Of a stretch of DNA of 64,000 nt, positions 1 to 10,711 are shown piece after piece; the first letter of the stretch is position 1; each line of letters begins with the position of its first letter. Location of the stretch: NCBI GenBank assembly GCA_963576565.1, contig OY755044.1, forward strand, positions 40,507,235-40,571,234, written 5' to 3'. Below the pieces are notes generated by a model, which was given only the letters and a program-made list of their open reading frames with translations, ran no database searches and was not told where the DNA came from. This DNA comes from Aspidapion aeneum (taxonomy: Eukaryota; Arthropoda; Insecta; Coleoptera; Brentidae). A program made the position numbers and the translations under genes.

Positions 1-850
1 CAAAATCTAAAATTACAATTGGAAATTGACTTTCAAAAGAAAATATATATCGCAGTAGCACTAAAAACAGGAAACGTAAAGAACATAGCATGGGAATACA
101 AATTAACGACCGATTTACCATATACACACTGCAGTTTGCTGACGAACAAGTAATTGTAGCTAATGATAAAGAAGATATCGAATAGGTATATGATGAGAAA
201 GTTAACAGAAGAATATCAAAAGTGGGGGTTAACAGTGAACATAGACAAGACACAGTACTTATGTATTGGAAACCAATCAAGTGCGTTAGAACTAGACGAT
301 GGAGATATAATATCTCGATTCAATTAGTATGTATACTAGGGTGTCACATTTGATAAGACAGGAACAGACTGTAAAGCACTGGAAAAAAGAATAATAAAAG
401 CTACAAAGGTTATTGGATGTTTTAACAGTATTTTATGAAGCAGAGAGATAAAAAAGAATGTAAAATTTAACATATATGAAACAATGGTAAAAACCGCGCT
501 GTCGTTGTAACGGAAAAATATATAACAAAAATGGAAAGTGTCAGAATTGATGTAATAATAAGATTAATAAGAATATCTAGAACAGATCATATACAAAATG
601 AGACCATAAAATAAAGAATGGCAAACAAGGAAAACATAACGGATTACGTCACTAAAAGACAACTGATATGGTACGGCCATGTACAACGGATAAACGACGA
701 AAGTATTACCAAAGTAGGTCCTCGAATGGCAAACAATAGGGCGCAGAAAAAGAAAGCGTCCTAAACAGAAATGGCAACAGCCAATTCAAAGATCAACCCG
801 ACAGAAGATAATTGTCAGGATCGAAGAAGAAGAAGAAGAAAAACGTTCTA
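1..850 (+). pseudogene. RTE-like LINE reverse transcriptase, 3' part, decayed
   Basis: Broken plus-strand reading frames carry the end of a non-LTR reverse transcriptase. Around 107-180 they read MGIQINDRFTIYTLQFADEQ, so the FADD catalytic box is degraded to FADE. A thumb region follows, and near 640-690 the tail motif RQLIWYGHVQRINDE typical of RTE-like LINE C-termini, then an Arg/Lys-rich stretch and a GAA run at 825-841. Stops and frameshifts interrupt it throughout, and the element continues off the left edge. A closely related copy lies at 33650-34150 and a shorter tail at 31706-31965. Clade assignment rests on recalled motif similarity. It is not functional. Confidence 0.75.
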
Positions 851-859
851 ATCCGACAG

Positions 860-1765
860 AGTACCTAATAGTATTTACTTTTTTTTCCACTTTTATATAA
901 TTGTAGAACAAAACCAACTACAGAAACCAGCGAGGTAAATTACGCATTTGGATCTTGATCCCTCTTTCAGCACGCGATGGTTGCCCTAATAGCCGAGAAT
1001 ACACATATATATATATAATATAATAGGGCTATTCAATGATTAAAACAAACTGTTTTCCTATGCAATAGACTAGGTAATATCGGCTCCAAAATAAAATAGT
1101 TTTGATGCAAGATTCGCTAGGGTCACAGCATCACGAAGACGTAGTGTCTTCGCCAGGCTTCTAAGATGCAGTGACCATAAGATTCGCAGCACGACAGCAC
1201 CACTGCGCAACCAACTTGCTGACAGCGCTCATAACATAATAGCTAATGCTAATAATGGCAAATTTGGACATTTGGAGGTAAATATCTTAAACACGAATCT
1301 ACAAATACCCGAAGAAGCCTATGTTATTTCAGAAAAAGCTGTATCTGTCTCGGATTCCATTCCCTCAGTGACTTCCGAACAATAAATTTTAAATTGGTAT
1401 TAGATCCTGTTGACGAACTAGACTTTAGGTACATCAATTAATAGGTATTAATTACCTGCCTTAGCTACAGCTAATAATGGTGGTAATTAATAAAGCTTCA
1501 ATAAAAAAAACATACCCGTTCTAATTAAACCAACCCTACTTTTCCAATTATTTTCGAATAATGGAGCTATAGCGTTCTATATATTTCAGCGCCCATTTAA
1601 TAATAAAAGAAACTTTTCATTATTATGACAATAACAGCTCTACGGAAAAACTCCATTAAATAAATTTTACAAACAAAAGACCAATTTATTATTTTTTGTT
1701 TTCTTTCCATTAGTTAAAATTACACATGTACAGGGCGTTTCCTTATAAGTAGAAACATCCAAAGG
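860..1765. other. AT-rich stretch, nothing recognised
   Basis: There is no sustained reading frame or clear repeat boundary here. A short imperfect inverted segment around 1115-1190 (tcacgaagacgtagtgtctt and neighbours) is the only local structure noticed. Confidence 0.4.
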
Positions 1766-2142
1766 ATCGAATTAGATCCCGACGGTAGATTTGTAAGTTT
1801 TGATGTAGAAAGTCTTTACCCAACGTGCCAATAAATAAGTCACTCAGTATTATTAAAAACAAATTACAAACTGATAATACACTTCACGACAGAACATCGC
1901 TATCGGTGGAGGGGGTGATGTATCTATTGGAGCTCTGTCTCCGTAACTTTTACTTTCAGGTAAAACATAAGTTTTACGCGAAAAATGATGGACTTCCAAT
2001 GGGTTTGTCTCTTTCGCCAGTGATATTTTTTTTTATACTGGGACATTTTCCATCCATACTAGGATCAATCGCCCAATTTTTGCCAAAGTTTTTGCGTCGA
2101 AAATAGCTTTTTTTTAGACATACCAATACAACCATGCGTTAA

Positions 2143-2159
2143 GTGGGACTCGAACCCAC
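2143..2159 (-). other. tRNA T-arm-like sequence (pol III B-box)
   Basis: On the minus strand this is GTGGG-TTCGAGT-CCCAC: a perfect 5-bp stem with a 7-base TpsiC-type loop, matching the B-box consensus. No complete cloverleaf could be built around it, so it is probably a tRNA-derived SINE fragment or chance, not a tRNA gene. It lies just outside the left edge of the 344-bp tandem duplication. Confidence 0.4.
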
Positions 2160-2164
2160 AAGCT

Positions 2165-2852
2165 CGCGCAACGCCGTGATCGAGGCAGTCCCGTCGAATG
2201 TAAACTGCCATCATAGCAGCGCTATATCCGAAGCAGGACCACTACACAAGCGGACACGAACTCACAGCGCCAGTGATATCAACACAGCAAGAGTCAAGCC
2301 AAAACTCTGGCTACGATACATAGATGACCAACAATCAAATACGCAATGGAAATTGAAAAAGATTCGGCCTTACCTTTTTTGGATGTTCTTGTCAAACGAA
2401 TAGCTAGAAACATTCAAACCACTGTATATAGGAAAACTACACATACGGGACAGTAACTAAATTTTAAGTCTAATCATTTTGTTGCTTTAAAACAAGGAGT
2501 TATAAGTTCGCGCAACGCCGTGATCGAGGCAGTCCCGTCGAATGTAATCTGCCATCATAGCAGCGCTATCTCCGAAGCAGGACCACTACACAAGCGGAAA
2601 CGAACTCACAGCGCCAGTGATATCAACACAGCAAGAGTCAAGCCAAAACTCTGGCTACGATACATATATGACCAACAATCAAATACGCAATGGAAATTGA
2701 AAAAGATTCGGCCTTACCTTTTTTGGATGTGTTCTTGTCAAACGAATACCTAGAAACATTCAAACCAATGTATATAGGAAAACTACACATACGGGACAGT
2801 AACTAAATTTTAAGTCTAATCATTCTGTTGCTTTAAAACAAGGAGTTATAAG
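2165..2852 (+). repeat. 344-bp direct tandem duplication inside the Penelope-like element
   Basis: The segment beginning cgcgcaacgccgtgatcgag at 2165 recurs at 2509, and similarity runs through the whole 344-bp unit to about 2852. Both copies contain the PKLWLRYI RT box and the downstream segment; they differ by a few substitutions (for example YIDD in copy 1, YIYD in copy 2). The duplication therefore arose within the element after part of it had already been rearranged. Confidence 0.85.
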
Positions 2853-3026
2853 TTCGTATTTAAGAAACGTAAATCTTTGTAATAATAAAGAATTAACCAC
2901 AGAAATTAACAACATTTAAAAGGACTTACAATACATAGATTTCCGTTGGGTGTAATTAACAGTCCATATGTTCAAGGGATTTCAGAAAACATAAGACGAA
3001 TAGCCAAACACTATAATATAAAAACA

Positions 3027-5516
3027 TGAGCATGAAGTTAGCGAAGCACCCATCGCAGATCGAATCGTGACTAGGTGGATAATTTGCCGTTAATTATTGT
3101 CGCTCTTATTTTTGACCGTTTTTTTGGTTCGGTTGGCGAAGCACCCTTGTCAAAAATGACTTTAGACACCTATCGAAACCGAATATGGTGCATAATTTGC
3201 CGCTAATTAGTCATGAATTAGTTGTAGACAAATTAATTTTGTCGCCCTTATTTTTGACCGTTTTTTTGGCTGCTTCGCTAACCTCATATTTTGGCACCCA
3301 TTGCAAATCGAATCGCTACTAGGTGGATAATTTGCCGTTAATTAGTCGTGAATTAGTTGTGGAAAAAATAATTTTGTCGCTCTTATTTTTGATCGTTTTT
3401 TAGGGTGCTTCGCTAATTTCATATGACGTTAGCGAAGCACCCTTGTAAAAATGGCTTTAGACATGACGTATCAAAATCGAATATAGTGAATAATTTGCCG
3501 CTAATTAGTCGTCAATTTGTTGTGGAAAAATTAATTTTGTCGCTTTTATTTTTGACCCTTTTTTTGGGTGCTCCGCTAACTTCATATGAAGTTAGCGAAG
3601 CACCCTCGTAAAAATCGCTTTAGACATGACGTATCAAAATCGAATATGGTGGAAAAATGAATTTTGTCGCTCTTATTTTTGACCGTTTTTTTGGGTGCTC
3701 CGCTAACTTCATATGAAGTTAGCGAAGCACCCTCGTAAAAATCGCTTTAGACATGACGTATCGAAATCGAATATGGTGGATAATTTGCCGCTAATTAGTC
3801 GTTAATTAGTTGTGGACAAATTAATTTTGTCGCTCTTATTTTTGATCGTTTTTTGAGTGCTTCGCTAAATTCATATGAAGTTAGGGAGGCACCCTCGTCA
3901 AAAATGGCTTTAGACATGACGTATCGAAATCGAATATGGCGGATAATTTGCCGCAAATTAGTCCTTAATTAGTTGTGGAAAAATTTATTTTGTCGCTCTT
4001 ATTTTTGACCGTTTTTTTAGTGCTTCGCTAAATCCATATAAAGTTGGAGAGGCATCGAAAAAAACACTCAAAATAAACGCGACTAATTAGCGGCAAATTA
4101 TCCACCATATTCGATTTCGATACGTCATGTCTAAAGCCATTTTTACGAGGGTGCTTCGCTAACTTCATATGAAGTTAGCGAAGCACCCAAAAAATGGGTC
4201 CAAAATAAGTGCGACAAAACTAATTTTTTTTCCACAACTAATTCACGACTAATTAGCGGCAAATTATACACCATATTCGATTTTGATACGTCATGTCTAA
4301 AGCCATTTTTACGAGGGTGCTTCGTTAACTTCATATGAAGTTAGCGAAGCACCCTAAAAATGCTCAAAAATAAGAGCGACAATATTAATTTTTCCACAAC
4401 TAATTCACAACTAATTAACGGCAAATTATCCACCTAGTAGCGATTCGATTTGCGATGGGTGCCAAAATATGAAGTTAGCGAAGCACCCAAAAAAACGGTC
4501 AAAAATAAGAGCGACAAAATTAATTTTTCCACAACTAATTCACGACTAACTAGCGGCAAATTATCCACCATATTCGGTTTCGATAGGTCATGTCTGAAGC
4601 CATTTTTGACAAGGGTGCTTCGCTAACTTCATATGAAGTTAGCGAAGCACCCAAAAAAAGGGTCAAAGAGCGACAAAATTAATTTTTCCACAATTATTCA
4701 CGACTAATTAGCGGCAAATTATTCACCATATTCGATTTTGATACGTCATGTCTGAAGCCATTTTTACGAGGGTGCTTCGCTAACTTCATATGAAGTTAGC
4801 GAAGCACCCTAAAAAACGCTCAAAAATAAGAGCGACAATATTAATTTTTCCACAACTAATTCACAACTAATTAACGGCAAATTATCCACCTAGTAGCGAT
4901 TCGATTTGCGATGGGTGCCAAAATATGAAGTTAGCGAAGCACCCAAAAAAACGGTCAAAAATAAGAGCGACAAAATTAATTTGTCCACAACTAATTCACG
5001 ACTAACTAGCGGCAAATTATCCACCATATTCGGTTTCGATAGGTCATGTCTAAAGTCACCCAAAAAAAGGGTCAAAAATAAGAGCGACAAAATTAATTTT
5101 TCCACAACTATTCACGACTAATTAGCGGCAAATTATTCACCATATTGGATTTTGATACGTCATGTCTGAAGCCATTTTTACGAGGGTGCTTCGCTAACTT
5201 CATATGAAGTTAGCGGAGCACCCAAAAAAAACGATCAAAAATAAGAGCGACAAAATTAATTTTTCCACAACTAATTCACGACTAACTAGCGGCAAATTAT
5301 CCACCATATCGGTTTCGATAGGTCATGTCTAAAGCCATTTTTGACAAGGGTGCTTCGCTAACTTCATATGAAGTTAGCGAAGCACCCAAAAAAACAGTCA
5401 AAAATAAGATCGACAAAATTAATTTTTCCACAACTAATTCACGACTAATTAACGGCAAATTATCCACCTAGTCGCGATTCGATTTGCGATGGGTGCTTCG
5501 CTCACTTTATGCTCAT
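3027..5516. mobile_element. Foldback DNA element made of inverted satellite-like units, 10-bp TSD
   Basis: The element starts TGAGCATGAAGTTAGCGAAG and ends with the inverted counterpart (reverse strand TGAGCATAAAGTGAGCGAAG). It is flanked on both sides by TATAAAAACA (3017-3026 and 5517-5526). The interior holds many 130-200-bp units that read one way (ttttgtcgctcttatttttg) up to about 4050 and in reverse complement from about 4060 to the end. Units are joined by copies of a near-perfect 40-bp palindrome whose half is gaagttagcgaagcaccc (for example near 3570-3610, 3700-3735, 4150-4190, 4770-4812, 5350-5390). No transposase ORF is present. A 9-10-bp duplication fits foldback/MULE-type transposition, but the family is unassigned. 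It sits inside the Penelope-like ORF. Confidence 0.85.
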
Positions 5517-5780
5517 TATAAAAACAGTATTCCCTCTTCAAGTTAGAGTAAATAAACATCTAAAAAGTACCCAATTAAGAGATATTAGTTTTGCATAAGG
5601 AATCACATTGGCACAAACGAAAGTTTACTGAAGCTGCGTTTATAATGTAGAACAAAGAAGTTTTCAGTTAACCAAGTACGGACATGCCAAACATATGGAA
5701 ACCACTCCTTAAGGAAAATAAGCGTGATAGGATTAGAAAGGGGGCGGACCGTCACACCTGACTTATAGGAGCTAGAAATC
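5517..5780 (+). pseudogene. Penelope-like element, right part after the foldback insertion
   Basis: Immediately after the second TATAAAAACA copy the Penelope frame resumes. Near 5606-5730 the plus strand reads HWHKRKFTEAAFIM, a stop, NKEVFS, a stop, then PSTDMPNIWKPLLKENK, which resembles the C-terminal region of Penelope proteins. In-frame stops show decay. Together with 1770-3026 this gives the pre-insertion state of the element. Confidence 0.65.
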
Positions 5781-7000
5781 AGGTGTAAGTGCAAAACTTG
5801 TAGGGTTTAGCCCTGATTTATAGTGCCATTCATTGCCGGTTTACAGTTCGTTGACGGCATTTTAGCATTTATAGGCTGCCGTCATCCGTTAGCAACTGTT
5901 CGCTAATTATAACCTCAAAAATTATTTATTTTTGCACAGATTTCTTGTTTAAAATGGAGCCTTTAACTTTTCTGACTTAGCTTTTGCCATAAATAAAAAA
6001 AATAAAACCAACTAAAAAAACAAGTATGTTGCACATGGCCCACACCGAATCTCTGACGACGAAAGATAAAGATGAATTAATTATCTCCAACTTTTGCGAC
6101 GGCAAAGCCGAACTGTAGCCCAACTTTACTGAACGGCAAGGTATAAATCGGAAGCTAAGCTAAACCGCCAAACAATTTTATTTAACAAAACAAATGAATG
6201 TTACAAAGTTATTACAAAAGCACAAACATTTGGTTTACCCGTTGTTATAATATTGGAATTTAAAAAATCTAATTATATTCATTAACAAAATAGCACTTAT
6301 CATAAATAAACATTGTTTAGAAAGGTTTTAACAAAAAAAGTTAATTTTTTTTTTATTTGTTGAGAATACCAGATTTTTGGTAAAATTTTTAGTACCTATT
6401 TTTTAGATTAATTTTCGGTTCCGAAAAATGAGGCGGGAAGCTCATAAATTTTACCGAACTTTTTAAGGAAAGTATCGTTTTAAAACCGTAGTACTTATTA
6501 AACGTTATAGTGTTATACAGTAGGATTTATGTCATTCTTTTATATAAAGTACATAGCGCACCATTTAATACCACATGCGCGTCAGTACCCCACGAGGTGC
6601 ACAGTCATGCGCAAATACACTATTCAGTATTTTTAATTTGAGCATTTTATGTTAATATTTTTTACAAATATTGTTTTGCCTAACTGCGCACTATTCCCCG
6701 ACTCTCCCCTAACTTTTTAGAGAAGTTTCAGTAGTGGACATTTTAGGTTATTTAGAACAAATAATTGATAATAATCTCAGGCACGGTAAATAACGACAAT
6801 TTTTTTAAATTTTCATTTAATCAATGATTTTAATTTTTCATTAAAAATGAATCAGCCTTTTTCATGTAAAAAAACAAACACAAACTTAAAGACATGTTGA
6901 TTTCTGTGTTTTCTATATAAATCACGTATACTGAGCGTGACCGCGTCAGTCTAGCGCTATGATGAGACGGGTTCATACCTCATGGGGGTTGCTGTTCTGT
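5781..7000. other. AT-rich intergenic DNA, nothing recognised
   Basis: No reading frame with recognisable motifs, no TIR pair and no tandem array were seen. Around 5828-5905 there is slightly GC-richer unique-looking sequence with short complementary words (gccggt, gacggcat, gctgccgtcatc). Confidence 0.35.
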
Positions 7001-7008
7001 GTTATTTT

Positions 7009-7166
7009 AGTGGCGCACCCAGGAATATGACTTAGGGGGGGTGGGGGGGGCTCGAGGCCTCATGATGTATTTCATGCTATGTTTTGTGTTTCTTCATGAA
7101 ATATGTGGAAAATATCTAAAACAAATTTAGGCTTGGGGGTGCACCCCCCACCTGGGTGCGCTCATG
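7009..7166. mobile_element. hAT-like MITE, AGTGGCGCACCC termini, 8-bp TSD
   Basis: The left end is AGTGGCGCACCCAGG and the right end CCTGGGTGCGCTCATG, an imperfect inverted pair, with G-run and C-run blocks just inside and an AT core containing tcatgaaatatgtggaaaat. It is flanked by GTTATTTT at 7001-7008 and 7167-7174. The core is shared with copies at 20817, 56942 and 60173. There is no coding capacity. The 8-bp duplication points to mobilisation by a hAT transposase (inference). Confidence 0.75.
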
Positions 7167-7174
7167 GTTATTTT

Positions 7175-8040
7175 TATGTTTTCTCATTTCTATGGCGAGC
7201 AGTATATTTTTTATTTTAAAATTTAAGTAACACGATTAACTAAAATTCTGGTGGCACCATATCAGCTAATAATTAGCTACCTATACCTACCAGCTAATAT
7301 TATCGTAACTCTCGAAATTTATTACAGAGAAAGACTATTAAATAAAATTTTCGCTATCTCAAAACTAATTAATGTCCTACCGACAAATTAAACCCTCAGT
7401 CAACCTAGCTAATAACTGTTTCAGCTAACAGCTGATAAAGGTCGTCCAGAATTGTGTGGGATCCTCTGGAAAAGGCTGCAGTAGCGTATGTGGATATTAA
7501 AAATAATTGTTAAATTAACTTTTCAATTACTGAACTTACCTTAAAAAATTTATTCGAAAAGGAATATTTACTGGTTTTAAATCGTAAATCTTTCCATTCC
7601 TCGGGTCGAAAAAATACGAAAAAAACAAATAATACGAAAAATTGCGCAACCCGGCACGATGACCTCTCGCAACTCACGAAGACAAGCCAAGGCACACTGG
7701 ATTTCGCAGGAATCCATGGCCTGCCAGTAGCCGGTCTGTGTGTTTCTGCTATCACTTGATATTGAAACCGGGTATTGATTCCGAGTATTGTTCAAATCTT
7801 TGTTTTTATCACAATCTTTTGCTTTACCTTACCTACCTCAAACATTTTTTTGCTAAAAATTTTTATATTTGTATTTTACCTTTCAGCTGCTTTAGCACTA
7901 AAGTGGCATAACTTTTTAAAATATTTTGATTCCTACCTATTCTTCTGTAAGTGGTATTACAATCAGTGGTGGATCCACCCCCCTCTTACAAGCATATAAC
8001 TTATTTATTAGTTTAGCACCATAACTTATTTAAAATACAG
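7175..8040. other. AT-rich stretch, no gene recognised
   Basis: Short open frames near 7510-7795 on the minus strand show no domain motif and overlap each other, so no gene is called. A short segment near 7860-7905 resembles one near 11840-11890 (tatttgtattttacctttcag), suggesting a small dispersed repeat. cagtggtggatccaccccc at about 7965 resembles a MITE terminus. Confidence 0.3.
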
Positions 8041-8062
8041 AATACACAGAAATATAAGAAAA

Positions 8063-9150
8063 ATGATAAAAAGAAAGAGCCACGAAATAAGAGTTAAGAG
8101 AGTTGTAGAAAATAACAGAAATATACAATGTCTAAGGTCGACTCTAGGTAGATATGAAATAATTAAAATAATGGATATGAACGGCATAGAAACTAACGTT
8201 AAAGAGGATATCAATTATACCAAACAAAAACTAAAAGGTAACCATTGCGAGAAACTATGAAGAAACTCCAAACAAAAATAAAGAACATAAACTCCGGGCT
8301 ACAACCTTAAATAAGCAAAGCGGTAATACAGAGATTATTAAAGAAAATGAAAAGTAACAAATCACCTGAAAAAGACAGACTAACGGCAGAAATGGTGAAA
8401 TGCGGTGGTAAAGCTGTAGTTAACATCCTCCATATTCTCCTGAATTAAATACTAAAAGAAAAAATAATCCCAAACAACTGAAAAGAATCCATAACCATTA
8501 TTGTACACAAGAAAGGCGATTGCTGTTCTCGGACAATAGAGCAGACCTAAAAAACTATCGACCTATAACACTTCTCAATGGAATTAATAAGCTTTTCACG
8601 AAAATACTAACAGATAAAGTACATATCATTATTTTTGAGACTTTTACAACTTTTTTTTCGTTGGCCCATGCTATTTGTTATGTTAAACAGCTGATAACTG
8701 TCAAAAAGTTATCTCAAAATTATGATATGGACTTTAGACTAACAACAAAATTTGACGGATATCAATCAAAGAAACAAGCAGACTTCAGAATAGGTTTCAG
8801 TAAAGTTGACCATCAATTAACCATGAAAATCTTAATTAAACGAGCCAACGAATACAACATGGCACTATATATTGCGTTTATAGACTTCGAAAAAGCTTTC
8901 GATAGCATTGAGCACTGGGCAGTTTAATTAATAGCCGAATAAATCACAGATATACAGACCTAACATCGACATTAATCAAAATCCACGAAGCAACCAAGCC
9001 AATCCAAATAAGAAGAGGTGTTACAGAGGGTGACAAAATATTCCCTAAACTTTTTAACCAGGTTCTAGAAGGTGTTTTTGAAAATTTAGAATGGGAAGAA
9101 ATAGGAATCAAAGTAAGCGGACAATACTTGAACCACCTAAGATACTGTAA
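8063..9150 (+). pseudogene. RTE-like LINE reverse transcriptase, N-terminal half of RT
   Basis: Plus-strand frames read KMKSNKSPEKDRLTAEMVK (near 8345), then KNYRPITLLNGINKLFTKIL (near 8550-8610). RTTs of this type then continue with TKFDGYQSKKQADFRIGFSK, YIAFIDFEKAFDSIEHWAV (to 8925) and IRRGVTEGDKIFPKLFNQVL (near 9010-9070). These match RT fingers and palm blocks, including the first catalytic Asp in AFIDFEKAFDS. Stops occur near 8446, 8480 and 8928. Just after SGQYLNHLR, where the FADD box is expected, the sequence is lost: another LINE tail is inserted and this element resumes near 10110. A 125-bp in-frame insertion lies at 8613-8737. Confidence 0.8.
8613..8737. mobile_element. Small insertion inside the RTE-like RT, possible 7-bp TSD
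   Basis: Between FTKILT and TKFDGYQ the RT frame contains extra sequence with no counterpart in the family. It is bordered by ACTAACA at 8606-8612 and 8738-8744. Insertion plus duplication is 132 bp, a multiple of three with no stop, so the frame stays open. Too short to classify. Confidence 0.45.
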
Positions 9151-9686
9151 GGAATACTAGATAATTGGTAACCTTAGAAATAAGTAACTGTAGTAACCCT
9201 AGATGTGTCTAGATAAATACGTGATGCCTACTCAAACAACGAATATTTGGAATAGGTGTTAAGTAGACCCAAGAAGGTTTTTTTTGGGCCAGTTAAGTTG
9301 ATTTTACAAGTCTGTGAGATGTGTGTCTAGCGACCGCAGTTTTTGTGGAAAAGAAAAGACCAACCGATTTACAAAGTTGTTGTAGACCAGCGCTGTAGAC
9401 TAGTTGTTGTTGTGACCTTGTTATCTCGATTCGACAGTACGGTACAATTAGGTTTAACCCAAGGGAGCTTCGTTGTTTGGGGTTCGGTTACACACCGATG
9501 CCTACCCAAAAAGCACCCTTACGGCCCCCTGAACCGTGACAATATGGTGATGATGTCGCCTTAATTACAAGAAAAATTTTTATGAGGAAAAAAATATAGT
9601 AACAAAGTACAGTACTTGACACTAGTATAACAATACAAGGAACATACCACTAAGTTTACTTATAAGTATATCAAAGAGTAGGAAGT

Positions 9687-10040
9687 CTACAAGACTTGAA
9701 AAAAATGTTTAGTTTTAGTTTTAAACTGCTTTCCTTTTAAATTTTTTATTTCATTTGGTAACTTGTTGTATAAATACACTTCAGAGTAAAGTATGGAGTT
9801 TTTGCCAAAGTTAGTATAATGCTTGAGTAGCTCAATGTGATTATTATTTCTAGTCCTGTAATGATGAATTTCATTTCTAGGGGTGAAATTTAAGTTGGTT
9901 TGTCTAGTTTTTTCAATCGAATTGTGAATGTAGTTGCAAATTTGGTGTTTGTAAATTAATATATTAAAATGTTTGTAAAAATTTCTTGTATTATACATAT
10001 ATACAGATAGAACAAGTAGAGGAATATATATGCCTGGGAC
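9687..10040 (-). pseudogene. CR1/Jockey-like LINE ORF2 C-terminus (minus strand)
   Basis: The minus strand encodes a basic C-terminal tail: YNTRNFYKHFNILIYKHQIC, RNEIHHYRTRNNNHIELLK, then SEVYLYNKLPNEIKNLKGKQ and FKTKTKHFF. The string LYNKLPxEIKxL followed by FKxxxKxFF is the usual end of CR1/Jockey-group LINE proteins after the RT. Upstream ORF is missing, as expected for a 5'-truncated copy. Sequence below it to about 9150 is probably its 3' UTR. It sits in the gap of the plus-strand RTE-like element and so probably inserted there. The same motif recurs at 19935-20070 (+) and 20977-21174 (-). Confidence 0.65.
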
Positions 10041-10109
10041 ACTTAATAAACTAAAAAAGAAAACTAAACAGCTAAAATCAAGAGATGAGTAAGATGTTAG
10101 AAGTAACAT

Positions 10110-10332
10110 ATTAAAAAATAAAAAATATCCTCAGTACCTCAAAACGAAAGTGTATAACTAATGTACCCTTCTTGTTCTTACTTATGCATCCCAGACCTGG
10201 ACGCTTACAAAATCAAACGTGGATAAGGTAACAAAAGCCCAAACATTAATGTAAAGACAAATGTTACATGTAAAGCTAACAGATAGAAAATGCAATGAAT
10301 GAATAAGAAATTAAACAAAAGTAAGGGATGTC
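10110..10332 (+). pseudogene. RTE-like LINE, C-terminal part of the 8063-9150 element
   Basis: The plus strand reads KNKKYPQYLKTKVYN, a stop, then LTYASQTWTLTKSNVDKVTK, RQMLHVKLTDRKCNE, a stop and IRN, a stop and TKVRDV. This is the block that follows the RT thumb in RTE-like LINEs (LTYGCETWTLT / RQMLGVTLRDRKRNEWIR type). It fits as the continuation of 8063-9150 after about 950 bp of inserted DNA. Several stops make it non-functional. Confidence 0.75.
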
Positions 10333-10515
10333 ACCCCGCAAGATTTGTTTGCCCCCTTAAATTCTGAGGATTTGCATCGTCTTATTGATAAATATGTCAA
10401 TTTGCCAACTCTGAGTCATACCATAGGCCAAGATTCAGCTTCTCAGATGAGATTCTTTGATATACTAAACGTTACAACTATGTACTTCAGTAAATCTTTT
10501 GAGAACCTATTGTAG
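10330..10515 (+). CDS. Unrecognised coding-like frame continuing from LINE tail
   Basis: Directly in frame with TKVRDV the reading frame stays open for about 60 codons, starting VTPQDLFAPLNSEDLHRLID and ending KSFENLL before a TAG at 10513-10515. Its composition is protein-like (balanced hydrophobic and charged residues) although the preceding LINE segment has several stops. It does not match the WAGHVxRM-type tail expected at this point of RTE-like proteins. It has no start codon of its own. It may be a lineage-specific LINE C-terminus or a fragment of another element joined at this point. Function unknown. Confidence 0.3.
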   Translation, partial: VTPQDLFAPLNSEDLHRLIDKYVNLPTLSHTIGQDSASQMRFFDILNVTTMYFSKSFENLL

Positions 10516-10709
10516 TAGCCGGCTTTTTGTAATTTACAAGCATCAACAAAAGCAAGTTAAATAAATATGTTATATGCTACTGACCTTGACTGCCTTGACA
10601 TCAGATCTTACAGCAACATCGAAAGATTTTTTAAAACATTTACTGCTTGTTTTCGTCTTTTGAGATCATTATCACTTTTATGTTAACATCTACATTTTTA
10701 ATACAAATA
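10516..10709. other. Short AT-rich gap
   Basis: No feature recognised. A segment near 10600-10640 (acagcaacatcgaaagattttttaaaa) resembles one near 12041-12070, indicating a dispersed repeat. Confidence 0.35.
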
Positions 10710-10711
10710 TA

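Larger units (their letters stand above)
1770..3026 (+). pseudogene. Penelope-like element reverse transcriptase, left part
   Basis: Near 1786-1822 the plus strand encodes GRFVSFDVESLYP, the Penelope-type RT motif. This continues at 1825 as PINKSLSIIKNKL and then YFQVKHKFYAKNDGLPMG, matching the PLE block that precedes the active site. After an unrelated insertion at about 2045-2290 comes PKLWLRYIDD (about 2300-2330), the RT catalytic box. GVISSYLRNVNLCNN (about 2840-2880) and YVQGISENIRRIAKHYNIK (about 2968-3026) follow. Stops and a 344-bp internal tandem duplication show it is dead. The frame is cut at 3026 by the foldback element and resumes at 5517. PLEs combine this RT with a GIY-YIG nuclease; no nuclease motif was found here. 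Confidence 0.8.

Noticed and set aside
2143..2159. A complete tRNA gene on the minus strand
   Set aside because: Only the T-arm fits; no acceptor stem, D-arm or anticodon arm could be built around it.
3423..5121. Small frames inside the foldback element
   Set aside because: They are translations of the repeated unit and palindrome, recurring in both directions; no protein signature.
4060..5516. CRISPR-like array because of regularly spaced palindromes
   Set aside because: Spacers are themselves repeats, units are inverted across the centre and the setting is a eukaryotic transposon.
7510..7795. Overlapping small frames as genes
   Set aside because: Two overlapping frames in the same DNA, Phe-rich or motif-free; typical of chance frames in AT-rich sequence.
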